Positions 11,249-20,751 of a stretch of DNA of 64,000 nt are shown in pieces. The translations under genes and the position numbers were made by a program. The stretch spans positions 602,944-666,943 of the forward strand of contig JAHBYH010000001.1 of the NCBI GenBank assembly GCA_019636055.1. The letters are read 5' to 3'. Below the pieces are notes generated by a model, which saw only the letters and a program-made list of their open reading frames with translations, had not been told where the DNA came from and searched no databases. Positions within the stretch are counted from its first letter, which is position 1, and the number at the start of each line of letters is the position of its first letter. This stretch comes from Candidatus Paracaedibacteraceae bacterium (GTDB lineage Bacteria > Pseudomonadota > Alphaproteobacteria > Paracaedibacterales > Paracaedibacteraceae).

Positions 11249-12517
11249 CTATGCCTTAGGTTTCTCAATTAGGTCATAGATTAGAATTTGAGCCAAAAGA
11301 TCTTGTCCATCTGCCCCTAACTGGAATATCAAACTTAGGGCTTCTTTGACTTTTACTTGCAACGGAGCTCCATCAATTTTGAGAAAGAAATTTACCACAA
11401 TAAAATGTGATAATTCTCTAAATTGGCTATCGGTTATAAATTTTGAATCAAATAAACTTTGGCAGATTTTCTGAGTCAACTTAGCATTCTCTAGTGTTAT
11501 ATGAACATCTTTTGATACAGTAACTTTTTGATTAATTGCCTCTAGAGCTCCCTTGACATGATCATAAACTTTCTGAGGTGGCAAAGACATGATCAATATT
11601 TTTAGCTGACTATCCAATGCTTTAAGATATTGCATAATATCACCACGTTCTAAAAAATCATCTGTTGTGGCATTTATTGCTGCAATACTAGCCTCTGAAT
11701 AAAAGACCTTATTAGGGTCTAGAATAGAATCAACGAATTGCAGGAACTTATCCTTTGTATATTGATCCATCTTCTTGAATAAATCTTTTGAATGATCACT
11801 TATAAATACGCCCATAGATAGATATTTCCTAGAAAAAACTTCTTCGGAAAATCCTTGTTTTAGATCTTCATCAAAAAGTAGCTGTGCTAATCCTGAATCA
11901 CCACTCAAACCCTCAATAAGCGATTCTCTTGTCACAGATTGATCAGGATGTTGTTGATACAGTCTTCTTAACTTAAGAATACAATCGGAAGCAAACATAT
12001 TGAAAAATTTCTCCATATTGTAAGAAGAATGCAAATCTAACAAGCCTCGTATAAGATTAACAGCAGATGAAAAATCTTGAGCCTTATCTAATCCAGACTT
12101 AAAACGATCCCTAATAACAGGCAGAATGAAATCGCCTGAATATGTTGTGAAATCGGATTTAAAGCCCATGTACCGAGCCCCGGTCATTGACCATAAAGAT
12201 GAAATAACGTCAGTATCATCTCTTTGATCAGCATCCACTAATCTTTTAAACTCATTCACATACAAATGCGCATCATGATCCACAAATTGTGTCATATGAT
12301 TCACTGGGGAAGCATAATAGTTACCCACAATATCTATAGCCTGATCTAAAGTCTGAGCTGTTTTCAGATCAGCAAGGACTTGATCTGTATTAACAGGAGA
12401 TATGGACTCAGATGAGTTATCAAGGATAGATTGACCTTGATCAGGAAGATCCGTTGCAGTACTTATCCCAACAACAGATACTGTCAACAAAGTTGATGCC
12501 ATAAAGAGTTTTAACAT
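11249..12517 (-). CDS. Hypothetical secreted alpha-helical protein
   Basis: I do not recognise this 422-residue protein. It has a clear signal peptide (MLKLFMASTLLTVSVVGISTA, cleavage near residue 21) followed by a polar, largely helical protein rich in Asp, Leu, Ser and Lys. Examples are 'FKRLVDADQRDDTD', 'QAFSSAVNLIRGLLDLHSSYN'-like segments and 'VKEALSLIFQLGADGQDLLAQIL'. It stands alone, and its start is preceded by a GGGAGA ribosome binding site. It is probably exported to the periplasm or beyond and is a candidate lineage-specific or host-interaction protein, but no motif shows a function. Confidence 0.65.
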   Translation of the reverse strand: MLKLFMASTLLTVSVVGISTATDLPDQGQSILDNSSESISPVNTDQVLADLKTAQTLDQAIDIVGNYYASPVNHMTQFVDHDAHLYVNEFKRLVDADQRDDTDVISSLWSMTGARYMGFKSDFTTYSGDFILPVIRDRFKSGLDKAQDFSSAVNLIRGLLDLHSSYNMEKFFNMFASDCILKLRRLYQQHPDQSVTRESLIEGLSGDSGLAQLLFDEDLKQGFSEEVFSRKYLSMGVFISDHSKDLFKKMDQYTKDKFLQFVDSILDPNKVFYSEASIAAINATTDDFLERGDIMQYLKALDSQLKILIMSLPPQKVYDHVKGALEAINQKVTVSKDVHITLENAKLTQKICQSLFDSKFITDSQFRELSHFIVVNFFLKIDGAPLQVKVKEALSLIFQLGADGQDLLAQILIYDLIEKPKA

Positions 12518-13023
12518 ACATCATTCTCCCTTAATTTTTTCGCAACTGGATTATCACTAGTCACAATATTAATCCAAACATATTAAAAAATCACTTACAA
12601 CCACGTCATTTTTCATATAACAAGAGAAACTTTTTCTTCAGGCAAACATCATATTGACCTGAAATAAATTAACCCTACTTTATCCAAAAAATTCATACGC
12701 ACGATCTTAAATGCGCAAAACCCCTTCCCAAACGATAAAACTATCACTTGGCTTACAACGAACTCTGAATTTCTCGTCAGGATAAGCATCCCGATGGATG
12801 ATAATACGCAGTGGAGCGTTATTTTGCCCTTACCTCCTTTTCCTCCTGCAACTTCCCCGTCAGCATCGCCCTCGACAAAAAACAATCATACCATTGTTTT
12901 ATATCATGTTTTTTTACAACAACTCCCTATTTTTACCAATTATTAAGGGCATTTTTTATTGTCACTGTGATTCACTTAAGCTATAAAGTTGAAGTAAGGC
13001 CTATTCGACTAAGCAGGAATACC
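12518..13023. other. 506-base gap upstream of PBP1A
   Basis: The frame of the downstream PBP1A is open back to 12811, but its product before the GTG at 13024 is Phe/Tyr/Cys-rich and unlike the family, so I treat it as non-coding. A 78-codon minus-strand frame at 12649-12885 has no recognisable features. I see no RNA gene. Promoters for the two divergent flanking genes must lie here. Confidence 0.4.
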
Positions 13024-15123
13024 GTGGCAGAACGCCCTCCAAAATTATATACGTCAGAACGACGATCAACTAAAAAATCAAAAAAACCAAAAGACACAAC
13101 TTCTTGGATAAAAAAACTATTCGGCTTATTTAAACCGAAGAAAAAAATAGAAAAAAAGAAATCTCGGAATAAAATATCCATTCGTTGGGCGCTCTTTAAA
13201 CTGTTTCTAACACTGGGTGCATGGATTTTTTCGTTTGGGATCTTGGCAATTCTGTGGTTTAGCTATGACCTTCCGGATGTAGACCAAATGATGGTTAGTT
13301 CTCGCAAACCCGGCGTGACCATCCAAGCTAAAGATGGAACGGTGATCGGCACGTATGGTGATTTGTTTGAGGAAATGGTTAAACTTAATGACCTTCCGCC
13401 GTATGTTCCTCAGGCATTAATGGCCGTGGAAGATCGACGTTTTTACAGTCATTTTGGGGTGGATGTTATTGGTTTGTTCCGTGCCGCCTATACAAACTAT
13501 CGCGCAGGTCGTGTGGTTCAAGGGGGGTCAACCGTAACACAGCAGCTTGCTAAGAATTTTTTACAAAATCAGGGGAAATATTCGGTTCACGATCGATCAT
13601 TCCGTCGTAAAATTCAAGAGGTTATTTTGGCCGTTTGGCTGGAGCTTAAATTCACCAAAGACCAAATTATGACAATGTATTTAAATCGTGTTTATTTTGG
13701 TGCAGGAACCTTTGGGATTGAAGCCGCGGCTCAAAAGTACTATTACAAACCAGCAAAACACTTGACTGTTTATGAAGCAGCAACAATTGCAGGGCTTCTC
13801 AAGGCACCATCCAGATATTCCCCAAAAAGTAACCCAGAAAGATCCAATGAGAGAGCAACCCTCGTACTGACATTAATGCAAGAAGCAGGCTATATTCCGT
13901 CTGTCAAAAAAGCATTGGAACAAAAACACGACGAAATCACCGAGAATTATGTCGATATTAAAAGTAACTCTTACTTTGGGGACTGGATTTACGAACAAAT
14001 CCCATCGCTTATTGGCTCCTATGATGAAGATTTAGTTGTTGTGACAACTCTTGATCCGTTTATGCAGCAACAAGCAGAGATTGCGACAAAAGCAAAAATG
14101 GAAGAACTCGGTAAGAAATTCAAAACAACCGAAATGGGGCTTGTTGCTATGACACCAAACGGTGCCGTTCGCGCCATGATTGGTGGCATGACCTATGGTA
14201 AGGGGTTGTATAACCGTTCAACCCAAGCCCTTCGTCAGCCAGGATCAGCCTTTAAACCATTTGTTTATTTAGCCGGTCTGGAAGCTGGCATGACACCGGA
14301 GACACTGATTTCCGATGAACCCTTTAGCATTGGCGGGTGGACACCTAAGAACTTTCGGACATATAAAACTGTCGGTGAAATCACAATGGCTGAAGCGTTA
14401 AAGAAATCCGTTAATGCGGTAACCGTCCGCATTGCTGCCCATGTGGGCGGCCCTAAAATTGCCGCCGTTGCTCGACGACTAGGCATTACCAGTGACATGA
14501 TTACGGACCTGAGCATCTGTCTTGGAGCTATGGAAGTCACCCTGCTTGAATTGACATCCGCCTATGCAAGTTTTGCCAACAATGGGAACTTTGTTACCTC
14601 CTATGGCATTGTTGAAATTCGCAATAAAAAAGGCGATATTCTGTACCAACATCAAGATCCCGATCCCATTCAAGTCATTAAACCGAATAATTTGAACGAT
14701 ATAAATCGTATGTTACAGAATGCTGTTGCTCATGGAACAGGACGCGCAGCCCAAACAGCCTATCCAACCGGAGGAAAAACAGGAAGTAACGGCGATAAGG
14801 ATGCTTGGTTTGTCGGATATACATCGAATTTAGTTGTCGGTGTCTGGACAGGAAATGATAATAATGCACCAATGATCAAAAACTCTACGGGTGGTCGCAT
14901 TCCCGCTCAGACCTTTGGGTTGTTCATGAAACCTGTCTTAGAGGCAAACCCACCAAGTACAGCCATTGTAACAGCCCCGATCCAAGCAGCGAATGATAAT
15001 GCAGAAGTGTCATTAGATGAAGGAATTATCCTCGAGGGTGATTCAGGATCCATTGAAAAATCGGCTATTATTGAGGATTCATCAGAGATTGATGCCCTAT
15101 TAAATCAAGTTGCCGAAGAATAA
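13024..15123 (+). CDS. mrcA: Penicillin-binding protein 1A (glycosyltransferase/transpeptidase)
   Basis: This bifunctional class A PBP polymerises and cross-links peptidoglycan. I prefer the GTG at 13024 (699 residues, VAERPPKLY...), preceded by AGGA; the frame is open upstream to an ATG at 12811. A Lys-rich cytoplasmic tail precedes a single membrane helix (about 57-80). The GT51 domain has 'ALMAVEDRRFYSHFGVD' (catalytic Glu near 136) and 'GGSTVTQQLAKN'. The transpeptidase domain has Ser-x-x-Lys in 'GSAFKP' (Ser near 408), Ser-x-Asn in 'KSVNAV' and 'KTGS'. The domain between them is shorter than in E. coli PBP1A. Alone in its direction, followed by tRNA-Phe. Confidence 0.95.
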   Translation: MAERPPKLYTSERRSTKKSKKPKDTTSWIKKLFGLFKPKKKIEKKKSRNKISIRWALFKLFLTLGAWIFSFGILAILWFSYDLPDVDQMMVSSRKPGVTIQAKDGTVIGTYGDLFEEMVKLNDLPPYVPQALMAVEDRRFYSHFGVDVIGLFRAAYTNYRAGRVVQGGSTVTQQLAKNFLQNQGKYSVHDRSFRRKIQEVILAVWLELKFTKDQIMTMYLNRVYFGAGTFGIEAAAQKYYYKPAKHLTVYEAATIAGLLKAPSRYSPKSNPERSNERATLVLTLMQEAGYIPSVKKALEQKHDEITENYVDIKSNSYFGDWIYEQIPSLIGSYDEDLVVVTTLDPFMQQQAEIATKAKMEELGKKFKTTEMGLVAMTPNGAVRAMIGGMTYGKGLYNRSTQALRQPGSAFKPFVYLAGLEAGMTPETLISDEPFSIGGWTPKNFRTYKTVGEITMAEALKKSVNAVTVRIAAHVGGPKIAAVARRLGITSDMITDLSICLGAMEVTLLELTSAYASFANNGNFVTSYGIVEIRNKKGDILYQHQDPDPIQVIKPNNLNDINRMLQNAVAHGTGRAAQTAYPTGGKTGSNGDKDAWFVGYTSNLVVGVWTGNDNNAPMIKNSTGGRIPAQTFGLFMKPVLEANPPSTAIVTAPIQAANDNAEVSLDEGIILEGDSGSIEKSAIIEDSSEIDALLNQVAEE

Positions 15124-15190
15124 TTTGCGCTTGAGTCAAAAAAACACTGGACAATATCGGTGATTTTTTTTATACATTGTATATGTGTTG

Positions 15191-15266
15191 GCCCGGATAG
15201 CTCAGTTGGTAGAGCAAGGGATTGAAAATCCCTGTGTCGCTGGTTCGAATCCGGCTCCGGGCACCA
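15191..15266 (+). tRNA. tRNA-Phe(GAA)
   Basis: The 76-base cloverleaf has acceptor stem GCCCGGA/TCCGGGC, D arm TAGCTCAGTTGGTAGAGCA, anticodon stem AGGGA/TCCCT with loop TTGAAAA (anticodon GAA), T loop GGTTCGAATCC, and an encoded CCA. Confidence 0.97.
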
Positions 15267-15350
15267 CGTTGTAAGATCTCTTGAAAATTGATTTATCTCA
15301 CCTATATTCTAATTGTAGTGCTTATAAACAACTAACGATGAGCAGGTTGA

Positions 15351-15563
15351 ATGGGCGTAGATCCAGAAACATTTGTTGCTTTACATCATAAACTTGATGC
15401 CCTTAAAAAAAAGCATAACGAGCTTGACGCTCGCATTGATGAATTATTGCAACAACCGAATAGGGATGACCTTGCTATCCATCGCTTAAAGCGCGAAAAA
15501 TTATCATTAAAAGATCAAATGGCAAAAATTGAAGCCGAGATGGTTCCCGATATTATCGCCTAA
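15351..15563 (+). CDS. YdcH/DUF465 family protein
   Basis: The 70-residue, highly charged helical protein fits the DUF465/YdcH family in length and pattern: a helical hairpin with 'LHHKLDALKKKHNELDARIDELL', then a short turn (PNRDD), then 'IHRLKREKLSLKDQMAKIEAE'. The function of this small cytosolic family is not established. The ATG is preceded by GAGCAGG. It stands between tRNA-Phe and the convergent phosphomannomutase gene. Confidence 0.85.
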   Translation: MGVDPETFVALHHKLDALKKKHNELDARIDELLQQPNRDDLAIHRLKREKLSLKDQMAKIEAEMVPDIIA

Positions 15564-15749
15564 AACGTTCTCTCAACTAAAATATGGCCGATTCTTTATA
15601 AATCGGTTATGCAAGCAAAACAACATCACTCACGTACTAGGTGTATGCTTCGTTTCTTGTTTTTGTAGTTAAATTAAAATTATCTAGCTATATAAAGTAT
15701 GATGATCCCCATATATTGAATAAAAGGGACGATATTGCCCCCTATTATA

Positions 15750-17111
15750 TCATCCTTGAAAATGCTTAGACAAATTTTCATCCAGATTTTGCTTTAACGC
15801 TTTGAGTCCTTCCGGGGTTAAAGACTCACAACGACCAACCAAAGCCGGCTGAGTATTCGATGCACGAATTAACCACCACCCATTTTCGTCTTGATAGCGC
15901 AAGCCATCAATATCTGAAAAGTCAATGCCCCTAGCTTTGAAATCTTGAACCATAGCACCAATCACCGAAAATTTTAATTCATCAGGGCACTCAATACGCA
16001 ATTCCGGGGTTGAAAAGAACACAGGCAATTGATCATATATCTCGGCACACGATTGACCTGCTCCCTGCAAAATATTAATAAAGCGGACAGCTGCATAAAT
16101 AGCATCATCATAACCGTAATACTGATCGCTAAAAAAGATATGACCACTAACCTCACCGGCCAAAGCCGCTTGCTCTTCCTGTGCCATAATCTTGACAAAA
16201 GAATGCCCAGTACGACACATTAAAGCCTGTCCGCCCAATGCTGGAATCAAATCATAAAAAGCCTGACTTGTCTTAACATCACCAATAATTTTTGCCCCCG
16301 GCAATCGCGACAAAACCTCTCGGGCGAAAACCATCAGGATTTGATCCCCCATAAAAGCACGCCCTTGTTCATCAAGCACCCCAATACGATCAGCATCGCC
16401 ATCAAAAGCAATGCCGGCATCGCAGTTATGCTCCTGAATAACGGCACGCAATTGCTCTAAATTCTTATCAACAGAAGGATCCGGGTGATGATTTGGGAAG
16501 TTGCCATCAATGTTACTATTAATAATGATATGATCAGCATCAATATGCTGAACCAGAAGTTCGACAATTTCGCCGGCAGCACCGTTCCCCGGATCCCAAG
16601 CTAACTTTAGCCGGCTACCAGGCTTAATATAATCCTGAACTAACCTTTTAACGTACGACTCACGCACATCAATATGTTCAACGTCGCCGAGTTGATCAGA
16701 TTTAATAAAGGCCTGATGCGCCAAATCCCGAATCGCTTGACCAAAAAAAGGACGAGTCTTCAAGGTAATTTTAAACCCATTATCATCCTTTGGATTATGA
16801 GACCCGGTGATCATAATTCCAGCAAATGCTGGCGTTGTTTTAACTGCATAATATAACATTGGCGTCGGCCCAACACCAATATCAAGAATAGTCACACCTG
16901 CCTCACGCAGACCTTGGGTTAAATGGGCATGAAGTTCAGGGGATGACAAGCGACCATCTCTGCCTAAGCAAACTAAAGATTCACCTTGTTGGGATAACCA
17001 TGTCCCAAATCGACGCCCTACCTCCAGGGCATCTTGAGCAGACAGATTTTTACCAATTGTTCCGCGAATATCATACTCACGAAGAATATGTTGATTAAAT
17101 TGATAAGTCAT
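15750..17111 (-). CDS. Phosphomannomutase/phosphoglucomutase
   Basis: The 453-residue enzyme interconverts hexose-6- and hexose-1-phosphates for sugar-nucleotide and cell-surface polysaccharide synthesis. The active-site phosphoserine lies in 'ITGSHNPKDDNG' (Ser near 104), the metal-binding loop is 'AFDGDADRIGV', the sugar-binding loop is 'GEVSGHIFF', and the phosphate-binding loop 'RASNTQPALVGR' is near the C-terminus. The N-terminal 'LREYDIRGTIG' is typical of the AlgC/ManB type. Symbols algC, manB and pgm are all used for this family, so none is given. Confidence 0.93.
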   Translation of the reverse strand: MTYQFNQHILREYDIRGTIGKNLSAQDALEVGRRFGTWLSQQGESLVCLGRDGRLSSPELHAHLTQGLREAGVTILDIGVGPTPMLYYAVKTTPAFAGIMITGSHNPKDDNGFKITLKTRPFFGQAIRDLAHQAFIKSDQLGDVEHIDVRESYVKRLVQDYIKPGSRLKLAWDPGNGAAGEIVELLVQHIDADHIIINSNIDGNFPNHHPDPSVDKNLEQLRAVIQEHNCDAGIAFDGDADRIGVLDEQGRAFMGDQILMVFAREVLSRLPGAKIIGDVKTSQAFYDLIPALGGQALMCRTGHSFVKIMAQEEQAALAGEVSGHIFFSDQYYGYDDAIYAAVRFINILQGAGQSCAEIYDQLPVFFSTPELRIECPDELKFSVIGAMVQDFKARGIDFSDIDGLRYQDENGWWLIRASNTQPALVGRCESLTPEGLKALKQNLDENLSKHFQG

Positions 17112-17165
17112 AGATCAAGCCTTTTGCATGTACTTTGTGCTTTACACTTATCCTAATACAAGACT

Positions 17166-19124
17166 TCATAATTTGGCTACAAATGAATCAATATTCTCAA
17201 GGGAATGAGTAAAATTAACCCTGAGCTCTGAAATTAAATCTACAGGCCGAATATTCTCTTGCTTTGTCTTGAGCATGATGGACCGAGCCGTTTTCCCAAC
17301 ATCTTTAATCCCAAGATTTTCTGACATTCCCGCAAGCGTATGGGCAAGATTGTGTGTTTTCTGAACATCTTGTTCATGTTCGATCATACCAATCAGTTCA
17401 TCTGCATCTGTTTTATAGACTTGCAATAGGTTCTGAATAGACTCAGAGCCCAATTGATTTAACAAACTTTTGATATATCCTTGGTCAATTGCTGAAAAGT
17501 CAAGATCTGATGTTGTTTTATCTGCAGCCGGTATTGATGCTTGTCCATGATCATCATGTGATAAAGGTTTTACCCCTCCACAGCGAGTCAATATATCAAT
17601 AATATCTTGCTTAACAACAGGTTTACTCGCAACATCCGTAAAGCCCATATCAAGAAAATCCCGCTTAGACATTGTCATGGTATCAGCTGTGAATGCAACA
17701 ACGGGCAGTTCTTTAGTTGCTTCAGATGCGCGAATTTTTTTCGTCGCTTCAATCCCATCCATTTCGGGCATATTAATATCCATAAAAACAAGATCAAAAT
17801 TATTTTGCTCAATTTGTGAAAGCGCTTCGATCCCATTTCTAGCAATTGTGACAGTCTGGCCTAAATTCTGAAGGATTCCTTGAATGACTTGTTGGTTAAT
17901 GATGTTATCCTCAGCAATCAAAATATTGAGCTGTGGGATACCCAGATCATGATCAGATTGCACAAGCCTTGCATTAGTCTCGACGGTTGGAAACGGCAGC
18001 GTAAACCAAAATGTAGATCCTTTTTCAGCACCGCTTTGAACACCAATATCGCCACCCATCAGTGCAACCAATTTCTTACAGATGGACAATCCCAAACCCG
18101 TTCCGCCATGAGTCCTTACAGTTGATACACTGGCTTGGGTAAAATCTTGAAATAATTTAGGGATAACTTCTGCAGGAATACCAATCCCAGTGTCACTCAC
18201 TCTAAAATGCAACATAACATGATCGGATTCTATTGAACTTAACCGTACAGATACTCGAACATACCCCTGATCGGTAAATTTAATTGCATTGCTAATTAAG
18301 TTCACTAAGATCTGCTGTAGCCGAACTTGGTCACCAATCAAGTCAACAGGAACATCTGGGTCAACTTCGCAAGAGAAATCAAGACCTTTTGAAACAGCTA
18401 ATGATTTAAGGATATGCTGAGTATTAGAAAGGATCGTTCTTAAGTTGAATTCAACTTTTTCGATCTCTAACTTACCGGATGCTATCTTAGAGACATCAAG
18501 GATATCATTCACAAGCGTTAGCAACATATTGGTCGAGGTTAAAATCGTTTCGACATATTGAAGCTGACGTTCATCAAGCTGTGTATCCATGAGTAAATTC
18601 GCCATCCCCATAACACCATTCAATGGTGTCCTGAGTTCGTGGTTTAACGATGCAATAAACTTAGATTTTGTCTGTGATGTTTTCTCAGCTTCTTCGATTG
18701 TACGTTCTAATTGATCTTGTAAAACACGATAGGAATTAATGTTAACAACAGTACCAAGAAAGTTATTCAGTGGCTTACAATCAGCTATATGTGATGTAAC
18801 CAACAACGATAAATAATGACCTTGTTTATGCTTGAGTCGATATTCTATTTGGCGTTTATTGCTTTTACCTTCTCGTCGCTCTTGTATATAGGATAGAACC
18901 CGGTCCCTATCGTCAGCATGAAATAAACTCTCCCACCACCCTTGCGATGATAAATTGGGGTCAGTCATGTCATACCCCAACATACTAATCAAACGTTCAG
19001 AAACATAAAATTGATCTTCCTGAATAACATAAAATCCATCCAAACAACTTCTAAAGCCATTTAAAATCCATTCTTGCTTTATGTTATCAGGGGTTTTCTC
19101 TTCTTCCGAACGCCAAAATACCAT
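17166..19124 (-). CDS. Hybrid sensor histidine kinase with PAS, receiver and Hpt domains
   Basis: The 652-residue protein has no obvious membrane helix and appears cytosolic. Domains in order: PAS (about 25-135, 'DRVLSYIQERREGKSNKRQIEYRL'), a dimerisation/phosphoacceptor domain with 'ASLNHELRTPLNG' (His162), a HATPase with 'NLISNAIKFT', 'DTGIGIP' and 'GGTGLGLSI', a receiver with 'FMDINMPEMDG' (Asp near 449), and an Hpt domain with 'AHTLAGMSENLG' (His near 595). This is a full internal phosphorelay in BarA-like order, but with PAS instead of a membrane sensor. The target regulator is not nearby. It ends 5 bases before the cytochrome b561 gene (both minus), so the b561 gene is transcribed first. 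Confidence 0.93.
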   Translation of the reverse strand: MVFWRSEEEKTPDNIKQEWILNGFRSCLDGFYVIQEDQFYVSERLISMLGYDMTDPNLSSQGWWESLFHADDRDRVLSYIQERREGKSNKRQIEYRLKHKQGHYLSLLVTSHIADCKPLNNFLGTVVNINSYRVLQDQLERTIEEAEKTSQTKSKFIASLNHELRTPLNGVMGMANLLMDTQLDERQLQYVETILTSTNMLLTLVNDILDVSKIASGKLEIEKVEFNLRTILSNTQHILKSLAVSKGLDFSCEVDPDVPVDLIGDQVRLQQILVNLISNAIKFTDQGYVRVSVRLSSIESDHVMLHFRVSDTGIGIPAEVIPKLFQDFTQASVSTVRTHGGTGLGLSICKKLVALMGGDIGVQSGAEKGSTFWFTLPFPTVETNARLVQSDHDLGIPQLNILIAEDNIINQQVIQGILQNLGQTVTIARNGIEALSQIEQNNFDLVFMDINMPEMDGIEATKKIRASEATKELPVVAFTADTMTMSKRDFLDMGFTDVASKPVVKQDIIDILTRCGGVKPLSHDDHGQASIPAADKTTSDLDFSAIDQGYIKSLLNQLGSESIQNLLQVYKTDADELIGMIEHEQDVQKTHNLAHTLAGMSENLGIKDVGKTARSIMLKTKQENIRPVDLISELRVNFTHSLENIDSFVAKL

Positions 19125-19128
19125 GATG

Positions 19129-19653
19129 TTATCCTTTAATCATACGCCCTAACAAATTGTTCTTCAGGACTAATTGATGATATAGTGCAGCCAAGATATG
19201 TAAACAAATCAAAGTGATAAATACTTTCCCCGCATAACCATGGATTTGCCAAGCAACTTTACCCAAATCAGGGTTCTTATCAAAAATTGTTGGAACAGTA
19301 TATTGCCCAAAAATTGAAATCGGATGTCCTCCGGCCTGAGACATAATAACCCCAGAAACCGGCATCGTGATCATTGCAAGATAGAGAATAGGCGCACTTA
19401 ATCTTGATAACCACGATTTATCAGGCAGTTCAGGCGTCATAGTCATAAGTCGCCACATAATACGCAAGGTAACTAAGCCAAGAGCAATAATACCAAAGGA
19501 TTTATGAAGACCGTAGAGCGCAAATTTATCGGGTGAATCCGGCAAATCCGCCATGTATAACCCAACAGATAAAAGCCCAATGATCAAAAGAGCCATAACC
19601 CAATGAAAGAGTTTAGACACTAACCCCCACTGATATCGATCATTTTTTAACAT
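19129..19653 (-). CDS. cybB: Cytochrome b561
   Basis: The 174-residue four-helix protein starts 'YQWGLVSKLFHWVMALLIIGLLSVGLYM' and also has 'LYGLHKSFGIIAL' and 'WQIHGYAGKVFITLICLHILAALYHQ'. His residues in helices 1, 2 and 4 (FHW, LHKS, IHGY and CLH) are those expected to bind two b hemes. Bacterial b561 (CybB) accepts electrons from quinol and is linked to superoxide handling. The gene is upstream of, and nearly abuts, the hybrid kinase gene on the minus strand. Confidence 0.92.
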   Translation of the reverse strand: MLKNDRYQWGLVSKLFHWVMALLIIGLLSVGLYMADLPDSPDKFALYGLHKSFGIIALGLVTLRIMWRLMTMTPELPDKSWLSRLSAPILYLAMITMPVSGVIMSQAGGHPISIFGQYTVPTIFDKNPDLGKVAWQIHGYAGKVFITLICLHILAALYHQLVLKNNLLGRMIKG

Positions 19654-19737
19654 AGACCCTCCTTAGAATAGTTGCATTTTAGCTAAATTAGCCGTTATTC
19701 TAAGCCTAGATCAATATAGCGTTGAGTAAAATAAAAA

Positions 19738-20751
19738 ATGGTTAAAAAATTTGTTTTTTTTCTACTATCCGTCATAACCTTAACAAACGGTTCGGTTGCA
19801 GAACCAGTTTTAGGATCATTCCAAACATCTGACGGACAAATGATTCGTACAGCCAAGTGGGAAGCTAAATCTAAAAAAAGGGGAACATTATTTTTCCTTC
19901 AAGGCATGGGTGGTTTTATCGAAGGCTACACCGATTTTGCTCAAAAGATGAATGATTTAGGTTTTGATGTATTTACACTCGACTGGCGCGGACAAGGTGG
20001 ATCTAGTCGCATCACTGAAAAATCGACCCTTCTTCATATTAATTCTTTTGATGATTATGTTCGCGATTTAGAGGGTTATTTTGCTCAGCAAAAAGAATTT
20101 GCTCGCCCTGTTATTGTTGTCGGAAACTCCATGGGAGGGCATATTGCCTTGCGTTATATTTATAACCACCCCAATGCCGTGGATGGATTAATTGCTCTAT
20201 CCCCTATGGTTGATGTCAATACGAACAAATACCCCTATTTTGTCGCACGAGCCTTAGCTAAATCTTTCAAAAATCTAGGCGGGGCAGAAAAGTTTGTATT
20301 CGGGTTCAAAAGTTTTGACTTAGACAAATGTATTGCTAGCTTTGACCCTGACAAGTATGGTGATCGAGGCAAATATATTTCTGACTGCGTCTTTTTGAGT
20401 AGCCATCAGGATTTAGCCACAGGGGGGCCTAGCTTCTCGTGGCTCGCTGCAGCATTTGATTCTTGTGATAAAATTAAAGACTATGATTTTGCATCCCGGA
20501 TTTTAATTCCCGTTTTGATGGTCACCGTTCCAAAAGATCACTTAGTTGATGCGGATGCGCAGCGTGAACTTTGCGCGATTATGCCAAAATGTCGTCAAAT
20601 TCTATACCAAGATGGGCATCATAACCTTCTCAAAGATCGGGATGAAATTATTGACCGTTTAGTCCACGACATTGACCGTTTCACAAAAGATTTACCATCA
20701 CTGCAAAAGGGAATTCCACAATCTGTTCTTGTCATGAACCAGATGGACTAA
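19738..20751 (+). CDS. Secreted alpha/beta hydrolase, monoacylglycerol lipase/lysophospholipase-like
   Basis: The 337-residue protein begins with a signal peptide (KKFVFFLLSVITLTNGSVA). The fold markers are 'LFFLQGMGGFIEGY' (oxyanion loop), 'DWRGQGGSSR', the nucleophile elbow 'VVGNSMGGHIAL' (Ser near 134), and late 'PKDHLVDADAQ' and 'DGHHNLLKDRDEI' with the acid and His. This order matches the PldB/monoglyceride lipase branch (Hydrolase_4). The signal peptide points to a periplasmic or exported lipid esterase. It overlaps the 3' end of the convergent priA by 4 bases. Confidence 0.87.
   Translation: MVKKFVFFLLSVITLTNGSVAEPVLGSFQTSDGQMIRTAKWEAKSKKRGTLFFLQGMGGFIEGYTDFAQKMNDLGFDVFTLDWRGQGGSSRITEKSTLLHINSFDDYVRDLEGYFAQQKEFARPVIVVGNSMGGHIALRYIYNHPNAVDGLIALSPMVDVNTNKYPYFVARALAKSFKNLGGAEKFVFGFKSFDLDKCIASFDPDKYGDRGKYISDCVFLSSHQDLATGGPSFSWLAAAFDSCDKIKDYDFASRILIPVLMVTVPKDHLVDADAQRELCAIMPKCRQILYQDGHHNLLKDRDEIIDRLVHDIDRFTKDLPSLQKGIPQSVLVMNQMD

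Noticed and set aside
12649..12885. 78-codon minus-strand frame upstream of PBP1A
   Set aside because: No recognisable motif, no clear ribosome binding site, and low-complexity Gly/Lys stretches from antisense of an AT-rich region.
12811..13023. Upstream extension of the PBP1A frame
   Set aside because: The 71 extra residues are Phe/Tyr/Cys-rich and unlike the family; the GTG at 13024 has an AGGA ribosome binding site and gives a normal N-terminus.
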